NCBI RefSeq assembly: GCF_001699815.1 | Contig: NZ_MCGB01000072.1 | Span: forward strand, 1-64,000 | DNA from: Ralstonia pickettii | Lineage (GTDB): Bacteria; Pseudomonadota; Gammaproteobacteria; Burkholderiales; Burkholderiaceae | DNA: 64,000 bases | Direction: 5' to 3' | In this document: positions 8,133 through 16,580 of the stretch, one piece after another | How positions within the stretch are numbered: position 1 is the first letter of the stretch | Layout: each line of letters begins with the position of its first letter | Program-made: the position numbers and the translations under genes | The notes under the pieces: generated by a model | Databases searched by the model: none | Told to the model about the DNA's origin: nothing | The model's input: only the letters and a program-made list of their open reading frames with translations

Positions 8133-9665
8133 ATGACCGAACTCGAATTCAAATCGCTGGCCGACCAGGGCTACAACCGTATTCCGCTGATTGCCGAGGC
8201 ATTGGCCGACCTGGAGACGCCGCTGTCGCTGTATCTGAAGCTGGCGCAATCGCACGACCGCGGCACGCACACGTTCCTGCTGGAATCGGTAGTGGGCGGC
8301 GAGCGCTTCGGGCGTTACTCCTTCATCGGCCTGCATGCGCACACCTTGCTGCGCGCGAAGGGCAATCGCACGGAAGTCGTCACCGACGGCAAGGTGGTGG
8401 AGACGAACGAAGGCAACCCGCTGGACTTTATTGCCGCGTTCGAGCGCCGTCAGAAAGTGGCGCTGCGCCCGGGCCTGCCGCGGTTTTGCGGCGGCCTGGC
8501 CGGCTACTTCGGCTACGACGCCGTGCGCTTCATCGAGCCGCGACTGGCTGACACCGCCCCGCCCGACGATCTGCAACTGCCCGACATCCAACTCATGCTG
8601 TGCGAAGAGTTGGCCGTGATCGACAACCTGTCCGGCAAGCTCTACCTGATCGTCTACGCCGACCCGTCCAAGCCCGAAGCCTATTCACGCGCCAAGCAGC
8701 GCCTGCGCGCGTTGCGTACGAAGCTGCACCAGCCGGTGGATGTGCCGGTGACGTCAGCGTCGGTGCGTACCGACACCATTCGGGAGTTCGACAAGGCGGA
8801 CTACATCACCGCCGTGCTCAAGGCCAAGGAATACATCGCCGCCGGCGACATGATGCAGGTGCAGATCGGCCAGCGGCTGGTCAAGCCGTTCCGCGATGCG
8901 CCGCTGTCGCTGTACCGCGCGCTGCGCTCGCTGAACCCGTCGCCGTACATGTACTTCTACAACTTCGGCGACATGCAGATCGTCGGGGCATCGCCGGAAA
9001 TCCTGGTGCGCCAGGAAGAGCGTCGTGTCCCGGTTGCTGAAAATAACGGCAACGGCGCCGACGAATCCGCCCGCATCGTCACGATCCGTCCGCTGGCCGG
9101 CACGCGCCCGCGCGGCAGCACGCCCGAGCGCGATGCGGAACTCGCCACCGAGCTGCTCAACGATCCGAAAGAGATCGCCGAGCACGTCATGCTGATCGAC
9201 CTCGCGCGCAACGACATCGGCCGCATTGCCGAGATCGGCTCGGTCAAGGTGACGGACCAGATGGTCATCGAGAAGTATTCCCACGTGCAGCACATCGTCA
9301 GCTCGGTCGAAGGCCGCCTCAAGCCCGGCATGACGAACATGGACGTACTGCGCGCGACCTTCCCGGCCGGCACGCTGTCGGGTGCACCTAAAGTGCGCGC
9401 AATGGAGATCATCGACGAGCTGGAGCCCGTCAAGCGCGGCATCTACGGCGGCGCGGTGGGCTATCTCTCGTTCTCGGGCGAGATGGATCTGGCGATCGCC
9501 ATCCGCACCGGCATCGTCAAGGACGGCAACCTCTATGTGCAGGCCGCCGCCGGGGTGGTGGCCGATTCCGACCCGGATGCCGAATGGAGAGAGACCGAAC
9601 ACAAGGCGCGCGCCGTGCTGCGTGCCGCCGAGCAAGTGCAAGACGGCCTCGACGCCGATTTCTGA
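8133..9665 (+). CDS. trpE: Anthranilate synthase component I
   Basis: A 510-residue chorismate-utilising enzyme that makes anthranilate from chorismate, with ammonia supplied by TrpG. The N-terminal LLESV segment (about residues 49-53) is the tryptophan feedback site. The C-terminal chorismate-binding domain shows [37 protein letters not shown], and [20 protein letters not shown]. Length and motifs are normal. It begins the trpE-trpG-orf-trpD-trpC run and is preceded by a leader with a Trp-rich peptide, suggesting attenuation in addition to feedback inhibition. Confidence 0.97.
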   Translation: MTELEFKSLADQGYNRIPLIAEALADLETPLSLYLKLAQSHDRGTHTFLLESVVGGERFGRYSFIGLHAHTLLRAKGNRTEVVTDGKVVETNEGNPLDFIAAFERRQKVALRPGLPRFCGGLAGYFGYDAVRFIEPRLADTAPPDDLQLPDIQLMLCEELAVIDNLSGKLYLIVYADPSKPEAYSRAKQRLRALRTKLHQPVDVPVTSASVRTDTIREFDKADYITAVLKAKEYIAAGDMMQVQIGQRLVKPFRDAPLSLYRALRSLNPSPYMYFYNFGDMQIVGASPEILVRQEERRVPVAENNGNGADESARIVTIRPLAGTRPRGSTPERDAELATELLNDPKEIAEHVMLIDLARNDIGRIAEIGSVKVTDQMVIEKYSHVQHIVSSVEGRLKPGMTNMDVLRATFPAGTLSGAPKVRAMEIIDELEPVKRGIYGGAVGYLSFSGEMDLAIAIRTGIVKDGNLYVQAAAGVVADSDPDAEWRETEHKARAVLRAAEQVQDGLDADF

Positions 9666-9681
9666 GGTTAAGGAGACCACC

Positions 9682-10251
9682 ATGCTGCTGATGCTCGACA
9701 ACTACGACTCCTTTACCTACAACATCGTCCAGTACTTTGGCGAACTCGGCCAGGACGTGCGCACCTATCGCAACGACGAGATCACGATCGAAGAGATCGA
9801 AAAGCTGAACCCGGAGCGCATCTGCCTGTCGCCCGGCCCGTGCACGCCGACGGAAGCCGGCATCCTCGTTCCGGCGCTCAAGCACTTTGCGGGGCGCGTG
9901 CCCATCCTGGGCGTGTGCCTCGGGCACCAGGCCATTGCCGACGCGTTTGGCGGGCGCGTGATCCGCGCGCAGAAGGTGATGCACGGCAAGGTCAGCACCA
10001 TCGAAAACACCGGCGTGGGCGTATTCGCCAACCTGCCGCGGCATTTCAAGGTGACGCGCTATCACTCACTCGCGATCGAGCGCGAAACGCTGCCGGACTG
10101 CCTGGAAGTGACAGCCTGGACCGAAGACGGCGAAATCATGGGCGTGCGCCATAAGACGCTGCCGGTGGAAGGCGTGCAGTTCCACCCGGAATCGATCCTG
10201 TCGGAACACGGCCACGCGCTGCTCGCCAACTTCCTGAAGGAACGCGTCTGA
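9682..10251 (+). CDS. trpG: Anthranilate synthase component II (glutamine amidotransferase)
   Basis: A class I glutamine amidotransferase of 189 residues that supplies ammonia to TrpE. The nucleophile Cys79 sits in GVCLGHQAI, and the HPES catalytic His-Glu motif is in the C-terminal part (VQFHPESIL). The start at 9682 follows AAGGAGA by about seven bases and gives [14 protein letters not shown], the standard N-terminus. It lies 16 bases after trpE, and its stop shares one base with the ATG of the next gene (TGATG), indicating coupled translation. It may also serve PabB, as in many betaproteobacteria. Confidence 0.96.
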   Translation: MLLMLDNYDSFTYNIVQYFGELGQDVRTYRNDEITIEEIEKLNPERICLSPGPCTPTEAGILVPALKHFAGRVPILGVCLGHQAIADAFGGRVIRAQKVMHGKVSTIENTGVGVFANLPRHFKVTRYHSLAIERETLPDCLEVTAWTEDGEIMGVRHKTLPVEGVQFHPESILSEHGHALLANFLKERV

Positions 10252-10682
10252 TGCGCCGCGCGTGCGCGGTGGCGCTGGCGATGATCGCAAGCCTGCCGGC
10301 GATGGCCGGTACGCTGGAAGCCTGCCGGGCCGCCCAGCCTGAGGCCGGCAACGTCGCCCAATGCGTGCAGACCGCACGCAAGGCGGCGCAAACGGAACTG
10401 GCCTCGGCCGAATCGACACGCCGCACCGCGCTACGCGCCCGCATGGCTGCCAACAAGGGCACGGACCGTGGCGCCGCCATGGCTTTCGACCGCACCGTGC
10501 GCGCACACCAACTCTACCGGCAGGCCGAATGTGACCTGCAACGCCGCCTGGCCCGCAATGCGCCCGATGCCGACCTGGCAGAAGCCGCGTGCGAGGCCGA
10601 TCTCTCGCGTGAGCGCATCGGCGCCTTGCGCGACGCCGCACAGCCGGCCACCCCGGTTGCGGCTCCGGCAGCGCCCAACTGA
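10251..10682 (+). CDS. Secreted LprI/DUF1311-like protein within the trp operon
   Basis: A 143-residue protein with a signal peptide ([20 protein letters not shown]) and a mature part rich in Ala, Arg and Cys. The pattern of a conserved Cys in [11 protein letters not shown], followed about 20 residues later by [13 protein letters not shown], resembles the lysozyme-inhibitor LprI/DUF1311 domain; the match is by eye only. It is inserted between trpG and trpD and coupled to trpG through TGATG, so it is transcribed with tryptophan genes though it should be periplasmic. A link to tryptophan synthesis is not evident. Confidence 0.65.
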   Translation: MRRACAVALAMIASLPAMAGTLEACRAAQPEAGNVAQCVQTARKAAQTELASAESTRRTALRARMAANKGTDRGAAMAFDRTVRAHQLYRQAECDLQRRLARNAPDADLAEAACEADLSRERIGALRDAAQPATPVAAPAAPN

Positions 10683-10695
10683 ATACGGAACGACC

Positions 10696-11733
10696 ATGTC
10701 CATCACTCCGCAAGAAGCGCTGACGCGCTGCATCGAGCACCGCGAGATCTTCCACGACGAAATGCTGCACCTGATGCGGCTCATCATGCGCGGCGAGATG
10801 TCGCCCGTCATGGCGGCCGCCCTCACCATGGGGCTGCGCGTCAAGAAAGAGACCATCGGCGAGATCGCGGCCGCTGCCACCGTCATGCGCGAATTCGCCA
10901 CCAAGGTCGATGTGCCGGCTGAGGTGTCCGATCACTTTGTTGACATCGTCGGCACGGGCGGCGACGGCGCCAACACCTTCAACATCTCCACCGCTTCGAT
11001 GTTCGTGGCGGCCGCCGCAGGCGCGCGCATCGCCAAACATGGCGGACGCGGCGTCAGCTCCAAGTCGGGCAGTGCCGATGTGCTCGAAGCGCTGGGCGTG
11101 AACATCATGCTCACGCCCGAACAGGTGGCCGAATCGATCGAGACGGCCGGCATCGGTTTCATGTTCGCGCCCAACCACCACCCGGCCATGAAGAACGTCG
11201 CCCCGATCCGCAAGGAGCTGGGCGTGCGCACGATCTTCAACATCCTCGGGCCCCTGACCAACCCGGCCGGCGCGCCGAACATCCTCATGGGCGTGTTCCA
11301 TCCGGACCTGGTCGGCATCCAGGTGCGTGTGATGCAGCGGCTGGGCGCCAAGCACGCCGTGGTCGTCTACGGCAAGGACGGCATGGACGAGGTCTCGCTG
11401 GGTGCTGCCACGCTGGTCGGCGAACTGAAGGACGGCGTGGTGACCGAATACGAAATCCATCCGGAAGACTTCGGGCTGCAGATGGTCTCCAACCGCAGCC
11501 TGAAGGTGGCCGACGCCGACGAGTCCAAAGCCATGCTGATCGAAGCGCTGGAAAACAAGCCGGGCACGCCGCGCGAGATCGTCTCGCTCAACGCGGGCGC
11601 GGCGCTGTATGCAGCCAACATCGCCGGCTCGATCGGCGACGGCATGAAGCTGGCCCGCGAAGCCATCGCCTCGGGCGCCGCGCGCGCCAAGCTCGACGAA
11701 CTCGTGCGCGTCACCAACCAGTTCAAAGCCTGA
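10696..11733 (+). CDS. trpD: Anthranilate phosphoribosyltransferase
   Basis: A 345-residue enzyme that transfers phosphoribose from PRPP to anthranilate. The glycine-rich PRPP loop [14 protein letters not shown], then [15 protein letters not shown], and the anthranilate-binding [19 protein letters not shown] segment are all present. The ATG at 10696 ([17 protein letters not shown]) was chosen over a longer in-frame start at 10468 because it gives the normal length and lies 13 bases after the preceding gene. TrpC follows after one base. Confidence 0.96.
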   Translation: MSITPQEALTRCIEHREIFHDEMLHLMRLIMRGEMSPVMAAALTMGLRVKKETIGEIAAAATVMREFATKVDVPAEVSDHFVDIVGTGGDGANTFNISTASMFVAAAAGARIAKHGGRGVSSKSGSADVLEALGVNIMLTPEQVAESIETAGIGFMFAPNHHPAMKNVAPIRKELGVRTIFNILGPLTNPAGAPNILMGVFHPDLVGIQVRVMQRLGAKHAVVVYGKDGMDEVSLGAATLVGELKDGVVTEYEIHPEDFGLQMVSNRSLKVADADESKAMLIEALENKPGTPREIVSLNAGAALYAANIAGSIGDGMKLAREAIASGAARAKLDELVRVTNQFKA

Positions 11734-11734
11734 T

Positions 11735-12538
11735 ATGTCCGACATCCTCCAGAAAATCCTGGCCGTGAAGGCCGAAGAAGTGGCCGCCGCGCGCAAGCAC
11801 CGAGACCTGCCCAGCGTGCGCGCCGAAGCCGAAGCCAACCGCAGCGACAGCACGCTCAGGGCCCGCGGCTTTGCCAGGGCAATGCGCGACAAGATCGCCG
11901 CCGGCAACGCAGCGGTCATCGCCGAAGTGAAAAAGGCGTCGCCGTCCAAAGGTGTGCTGCGCCCGAACTTCAAGCCAGCCGACATCGCCCGCAGCTATGC
12001 CGAGCACGGCGCCGCGTGTCTGTCCGTCCTGACCGACGAACAGTTCTTCCAGGGCCACGCCGATTACCTGCGCGAGGCGCGCGCCGCCTGCACGCTGCCG
12101 GTGCTGCGCAAGGATTTCATGGTCGATCTGTATCAGGTGTACGAAGCGCGCTCGTGGGGTGCGGACTGCATCCTGCTGATCGTCGCCGCGCTGGACCAGG
12201 GCCTGATGGAAGAACTCGAAGCGTGCGCGCTGGAACTCGGCATGGACGTGCTCGTGGAAGTGCACGACGGCCATGAGCTGGACCGCGCGCTGCGCCTGCA
12301 AACACCGCTGGTGGGTGTGAACAACCGCAACCTGCGCACGTTCGAAACCACGCTCGACACCACGCTCGGCCTGCTCAAGCACATGCCGGACGATCGCATC
12401 GTCGTCACGGAATCCGGCATCCTCACGCCGGACGATGTGCGCAAGATGCGCGCCGCAGCCGTCAACGCGTTCCTCGTCGGCGAAGCCTTCATGCGTGCAG
12501 ACGACCCGGGCGCCGAACTGGCCCGCCTGTTTGCCTGA
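11735..12538 (+). CDS. trpC: Indole-3-glycerol phosphate synthase
   Basis: A 267-residue TIM-barrel enzyme that closes the indole ring. The N-terminal catalytic loop [12 protein letters not shown] is present, as are [27 protein letters not shown] and VTESGI, and phosphate binding is by [14 protein letters not shown]. It starts directly behind trpD. It is a stand-alone protein without a fused TrpF; trpF, trpB and trpA are not nearby, so the pathway is split. Confidence 0.96.
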   Translation: MSDILQKILAVKAEEVAAARKHRDLPSVRAEAEANRSDSTLRARGFARAMRDKIAAGNAAVIAEVKKASPSKGVLRPNFKPADIARSYAEHGAACLSVLTDEQFFQGHADYLREARAACTLPVLRKDFMVDLYQVYEARSWGADCILLIVAALDQGLMEELEACALELGMDVLVEVHDGHELDRALRLQTPLVGVNNRNLRTFETTLDTTLGLLKHMPDDRIVVTESGILTPDDVRKMRAAAVNAFLVGEAFMRADDPGAELARLFA

Positions 12539-12550
12539 GCGCCAGACACA

Positions 12551-13210
12551 ATGGCCCGCGAGATTGAACTGAAGCTGGCCGTATCGGCCGGCGCGCACGA
12601 CGCACTGGTCGGCTGGCTGGACGCCAATGCGCAGGCGGCCGGCTCGGTGGAATTGGCGAACGTCTACTACGACACGCGCGACCAGGCGCTGGCGCGCAAC
12701 CGCGCCGCGCTGCGCGTGCGCCGTCAGGGCAGTCAATGGCTGCAGACGCTGAAGACCGCAGCAGTGAGTACGTCCGGTTTGAGCGCCCGCCACGAATGGG
12801 AGGTGCCGCTGCAGAACGATGCACTGTCCGTCGATGCCTTCGTCGCCAACAACGCCGCCGAAGCCGCCGACTATGTTCGGCCACACGCCGCTGCGCTCGC
12901 CCCGCTGTTCCGCACCGACTTCACGCGCCGCCTGTGGCACGTGGGTGCCGAGGGCGGCGAGATCGAGATTGCACTGGACGCCGGCGCCATCCTCATCCCC
13001 GGCACGCAGGCGCGCGAGCCGATCGACGAACTGGAACTGGAGTGGAAACCGGCAGACGACAGCACGCTCGGCGAAGACGCGATTGCAGAGCGCCTGCACG
13101 CCTGGACGCAAACGCTGCGTGCCGCCGTGCCGGGCCTCACGCCGCTCGACATCAGCAAGGCGCAACGCGGCTACCAGTTGCGCGAGAAAGCCGTCGGGGG
13201 CCAGACATGA
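12551..13210 (+). CDS. CYTH-domain protein (inorganic triphosphatase-like)
   Basis: A 219-residue CYTH protein. CYTH enzymes bind triphosphate groups in a beta tunnel and usually hydrolyse inorganic triphosphate. The defining ExExK motif is EIELK at residues 4-8. Further charged strands such as LRVRRQG and LQTLKTA, HEWEVPL, and ELELEWK line the expected tunnel. It lacks the C-terminal CHAD domain found in longer relatives such as YgiF. It follows trpC by 12 bases and overlaps ung by four bases (ATGA). Confidence 0.85.
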   Translation: MAREIELKLAVSAGAHDALVGWLDANAQAAGSVELANVYYDTRDQALARNRAALRVRRQGSQWLQTLKTAAVSTSGLSARHEWEVPLQNDALSVDAFVANNAAEAADYVRPHAAALAPLFRTDFTRRLWHVGAEGGEIEIALDAGAILIPGTQAREPIDELELEWKPADDSTLGEDAIAERLHAWTQTLRAAVPGLTPLDISKAQRGYQLREKAVGGQT

Positions 13211-13998
13211 CGCGACGCGCCAATCCGGCGCAAGCCGCCCTCTTCGATGAACCCGCGGTGGACGCGGCCGACGTGAGTTTCATCCCGCTGGCCCAGCAGT
13301 TCGACGCCCTCCCCGCCGACTGGAAGGCGGTCCTCACGCCCTGCATCGCGCAGACCAATTGGCCTGAACTATGTGCCTTTGTCGATGGCGAGCGCGCAGC
13401 GGGCAAGCCGATCTTCCCGACGGATGTCTTCCGCGCGCTGCACCTGACTTCGGTGGACGATGTACGCGTCGTCATCCTCGGCCAGGACCCGTATCACGGC
13501 ACAGGCACCGTGGATGGCCGCGAGATTCCGCAGGCGCATGGGCTGGCGTTTTCAGTGCCGGCGGGTGTGCGCGTGCCGCCAAGCCTGCGCAACATCTACA
13601 AGGAAATCGAAGCGGAGTTCGGCTGCAAGCTGCCAGGCACCTCCGGCAACCTGGAGGGCTGGGCACAGCAAGGCGTGCTGCTGCTGAACACGGTGCTCAC
13701 CGTCGAACAAGGCCAGGCTGCGAGCCACGCCAAGCGCGGCTGGGAGCGCATCACCGATTGCCTGCTGGAGCAACTCGCACGCGTCGGCCACAAGCGCGTG
13801 TTCATGCTGTGGGGCAGCCACGCGCAGGCCAAGCGCGCGCTGCTGTCGGACGGGCATCTGGTGCTGGAGGCGCCGCACCCGTCGCCGCTGTCGGCGCATC
13901 GCGGGTTCTTGGGATGCGGGCATTTCAAGACGGCGAATGATTGGCTGGCGGCGCAGCGCCAACCGACCATCGACTGGCTGAAACCGCAGGCCGCTTGA
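13207..13998 (+). CDS. ung: Uracil-DNA glycosylase, family 1
   Basis: A 263-residue DNA repair enzyme that removes uracil from DNA. Family 1 motifs are intact: the water-activating GQDPYHG, the FSVPAGVRVPPSLRNIYKE segment, LLLNTVLTVE, and the DNA-intercalation loop HPSPLSAHRGFLGCGHF. The start at 13207 overlaps the stop of the CYTH gene. An upstream in-frame start at 12736 would overlap that gene completely and was rejected. The region right after its stop holds a 21-base tandem repeat array. Confidence 0.95.
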   Translation: MTRRANPAQAALFDEPAVDAADVSFIPLAQQFDALPADWKAVLTPCIAQTNWPELCAFVDGERAAGKPIFPTDVFRALHLTSVDDVRVVILGQDPYHGTGTVDGREIPQAHGLAFSVPAGVRVPPSLRNIYKEIEAEFGCKLPGTSGNLEGWAQQGVLLLNTVLTVEQGQAASHAKRGWERITDCLLEQLARVGHKRVFMLWGSHAQAKRALLSDGHLVLEAPHPSPLSAHRGFLGCGHFKTANDWLAAQRQPTIDWLKPQAA

Positions 13999-14030
13999 AC
14001 GGCGCGGGCCAGGCGGCCCATCGACGAGCC

Positions 14031-14282
14031 GTGAAGTGTCGGCTTCGACCGTCTGGATGCCGCGTTCGGCGCTCCGGAACTCAACGTTGAATCTCCGAGA
14101 CTCGACTTCGACTCTCCGAGGGTCAAATTCGACCTTTTTCGGCTCGAGTTTGAGTCTTCAAGATCCATCGTCGGCCCTCCGAGACTCGACTTCGGCCCTC
14201 TGAGGCTAACCTTTGACGCTCGGATACTGGAAGTCGACGGTCTGAAGCTGGACGTCGGCTCTCTGAGCCCCGTCGTCCAGGG
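14031..14282. repeat. Degenerate 21-bp tandem repeat array, 12 units
   Basis: From 14031 the sequence falls into consecutive 21-base units without any gap, boundaries at 14031, 14052, 14073 and so on to 14282. The typical unit is TCTGAGACTCGACTTCGACCC. The two best copies (14094 and 14178) share 17 of 21 bases or more; others keep the TC-GA-CT core. Since 21 is a multiple of three, the array encodes heptapeptide repeats in more than one frame: PRLDFDS-like on the plus strand and SSLGDST-like on the minus strand. No start codon and ribosome site clearly serves the plus frame. It lies between convergent ung and the FUSC gene. Confidence 0.7.
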
Positions 14283-14352
14283 TCGGGGGCTCAGCGCAGT
14301 CGCGGTGGAAGATCCCGCCGCCGGCGCGGAGCCTTTCAGCCGCCGGCCGCGC

Positions 14353-16569
14353 CTAGTCCTTCGAAATACGCAGCGCGCGTCCGAGCGCACCACAACGCAA
14401 TGCGATTTTGGACGTGTCAGCCCGCAGCGCCTGCAGACGCCGCTCTAGCAGGTGCATCGCCGACAGCGATTCGGATTCGGCGGCCGCATCGACCATGCGC
14501 GAGCGTGCCGACTGATCGGCGAAGTCGGCTGCGCCCAGCTCCTGTGTGTCGCGAGGGCGCACGCCCCAGCCGCCCTCTTGCACGGCCTGGTCAAAGCGCT
14601 CCTGGGCGCGCGCCAGGCTTTCGAGTGCGGCCTCAGCCGTTTGCTCGACCAGCGCCCGCGTATCGGCTTCGTCTAGCTCCTGCGCCCGTTGCCGCACAAG
14701 GATGCGCACCGCGGCAACGTGCGCCGCCACGAGGTAGTTCTGCACGATGAAGCGGTTCAGGTTGTCGACGGCACGGTGCCGGCTCTTGGGCTCGTCGAGC
14801 ATGCGCGCGAAGGCGGCGATGAGCCCCGTGAGCGACTCCATGAACTGCTTGCGCTGCACGCGGTAGACGAAGTCATCCTTGAGCGAGCCGAGCAGCAAGT
14901 CGCGCGCGGCTTCGATAAAGCGGCGGTTGGTGCGCAGCACGTCGTCCACCAGCTTGGGAAGGTTGCGGTATTCCCAGCTTGGCAGGACGTAGCTGAAGGC
15001 CGTGGCGATGGCCGCGCCGATCAGCGTATCGACCAGCCGTTCACCGATGGCGCCCTTGCTGCCGGGCAGCAGCAGGTTGATCTGGATGAGCACCTGCACG
15101 CACGCCGCAATGGCCGTGTAGCGGTAGCGCACGGTAACGAACGCGGCGCTGGCGGCGGTGGACAGGTACAGCACGCCCATCAGGATCCACGTCGAATGCG
15201 TGTACCGCAGGATCACGGCGGCAATGACGCAACCGATGAGCGTACCCAGCACCCGGTCGAAGTTGCGCTGGCGCGTCATGCTGAACGTCGGCTTGAGAAT
15301 CACGACGATGGTCAGCAAGACCCAGTAGCCGTGCGAGCTATATGGGAGATGGTCGGCAATCCACAGCCCGGCCGCCACGGCCATGGAAATGCGCAGCGCA
15401 AAGCGCAGCACCGGCGAACGCCACGTCAACTCTTCCAGCACCAGCCGCAGCTCGTACTTCTGGCGCGTGAGAAACGGCGTCATGTCGGGACGCAGCAGCA
15501 CCTGCGACAGCTCGACCGGCGTAGCGGTGGCGGCGTGCAACTGCGCCATGAGGCGGATTGCGCCCCGCACCGTGGCCACCGATTCTTCGAGCGCGGCAAT
15601 CGCCTCGATCGGCACGCCGTGATGGTTGTGCTGCAGCTCGTGCAGCGCGCCTTCAATGGCGGCCACCTCCTGGTCGTACGACACCGGCGTGGGTGACGGC
15701 CGGTCGCGGCCGACGGCATAGGCGACGCCTTCGATGTCCATGCGCAAGCGTTCGATCACGTCGCGCAGCAGGCGCATCACCTCGGCGTCGGCCAGCCACT
15801 GGCGCAGCAGCGGGTAGTCGGTGTTGGACGACAGCAGATACTCGTAGATATCGAGCATCCGCATGTGAATCTGCACGAGGCGGCCGTCGCTCGTGGTGCG
15901 GTTGTCGCGAAAGACGAAATCGCGCGCCACCTGCTGCTTGTCAGCCACGGCAATCTGCTGGCGCACGAGCGCGTTGAACTGCTCGTCGAAATCCTTGGAG
16001 GCGTCGTAGAAGCCGGCTTTGCACTCCACGTACACGGCCAGTTCGTACAGGCATTCGGCCAGCACCTGCTCTTTGATGCGGCGGCGCTGGCCCCACGCCA
16101 CCGCCATCGCAAACGCCATGTAGCCGATGGCGCCGAGGAAGAACTGCAGCGTGTGCTCCACCGCTTCGCGGAAGGCGAATTCCTCGGTGAACGTGAGCGT
16201 CATGACGAACAGCGCCGCGAACTGCAGCGGCATTGTCTTGTTGCCGTACGCCACCATGAGTCCCGCGAGGAAGCTCACCACCACGATCACCACCGGCAGG
16301 ATCGCGTACGGCGTCACCACCGCCACGAGAAAGGTGACGGCGGTCGTCAGCAGCACGCACGCCATCATCTCGTTGAACTTGTGCCGCAGCGGGCTGGGCA
16401 AATCCATGAGGCTCGTGCACAGCGCACCGATCGACACCACCATCGCGCCCTGCAGGTCCATCACCAGCAGCGCGAGCAGTGTCAGACCGATCACGCCGGT
16501 GGCAGTACGGATGCCGCGCGAGACGTAATGGCTGTAGAGGAAGGTGCGTGGATCGTGTACGTAGTCCAT
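14353..16569 (-). CDS. FUSC-family inner membrane protein (YccS/aromatic acid exporter-like)
   Basis: A 738-residue protein with two membrane bundles, one at about residues 20-160 and another at about 390-530. Each is followed by a soluble helical domain, the layout of FUSC/YccS and p-hydroxybenzoic acid efflux proteins. The second bundle contains SHGYWVLLTIVVILKPTFS and the conserved R-Q-R-N-F-D-R-V-L-G-T-L-I-G-C segment. The ATG at 16569 (MDYVHDPRTFLYSHY) was preferred; an upstream in-frame start at 17154 would overlap the peptidase gene. It lies 11 bases behind the M61 peptidase gene. The substrate is unknown. Confidence 0.85.
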   Translation of the reverse strand: MDYVHDPRTFLYSHYVSRGIRTATGVIGLTLLALLVMDLQGAMVVSIGALCTSLMDLPSPLRHKFNEMMACVLLTTAVTFLVAVVTPYAILPVVIVVVSFLAGLMVAYGNKTMPLQFAALFVMTLTFTEEFAFREAVEHTLQFFLGAIGYMAFAMAVAWGQRRRIKEQVLAECLYELAVYVECKAGFYDASKDFDEQFNALVRQQIAVADKQQVARDFVFRDNRTTSDGRLVQIHMRMLDIYEYLLSSNTDYPLLRQWLADAEVMRLLRDVIERLRMDIEGVAYAVGRDRPSPTPVSYDQEVAAIEGALHELQHNHHGVPIEAIAALEESVATVRGAIRLMAQLHAATATPVELSQVLLRPDMTPFLTRQKYELRLVLEELTWRSPVLRFALRISMAVAAGLWIADHLPYSSHGYWVLLTIVVILKPTFSMTRQRNFDRVLGTLIGCVIAAVILRYTHSTWILMGVLYLSTAASAAFVTVRYRYTAIAACVQVLIQINLLLPGSKGAIGERLVDTLIGAAIATAFSYVLPSWEYRNLPKLVDDVLRTNRRFIEAARDLLLGSLKDDFVYRVQRKQFMESLTGLIAAFARMLDEPKSRHRAVDNLNRFIVQNYLVAAHVAAVRILVRQRAQELDEADTRALVEQTAEAALESLARAQERFDQAVQEGGWGVRPRDTQELGAADFADQSARSRMVDAAAESESLSAMHLLERRLQALRADTSKIALRCGALGRALRISKD

Positions 16570-16580
16570 CGGGCTACGTG

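Noticed and set aside
10066-11985. Minus-strand 639-codon open frame over trpG-trpD-trpC
   Set aside because: It is a shadow of trp genes with no domain and with low-complexity Gly/Arg/His runs.
13596-14393. Minus-strand 265-codon open frame across ung and the 21-bp repeats
   Set aside because: More than half is antisense to ung, whose motifs are perfect. The repeat part is open in several frames because 21 is divisible by three. No ribosome site is seen.
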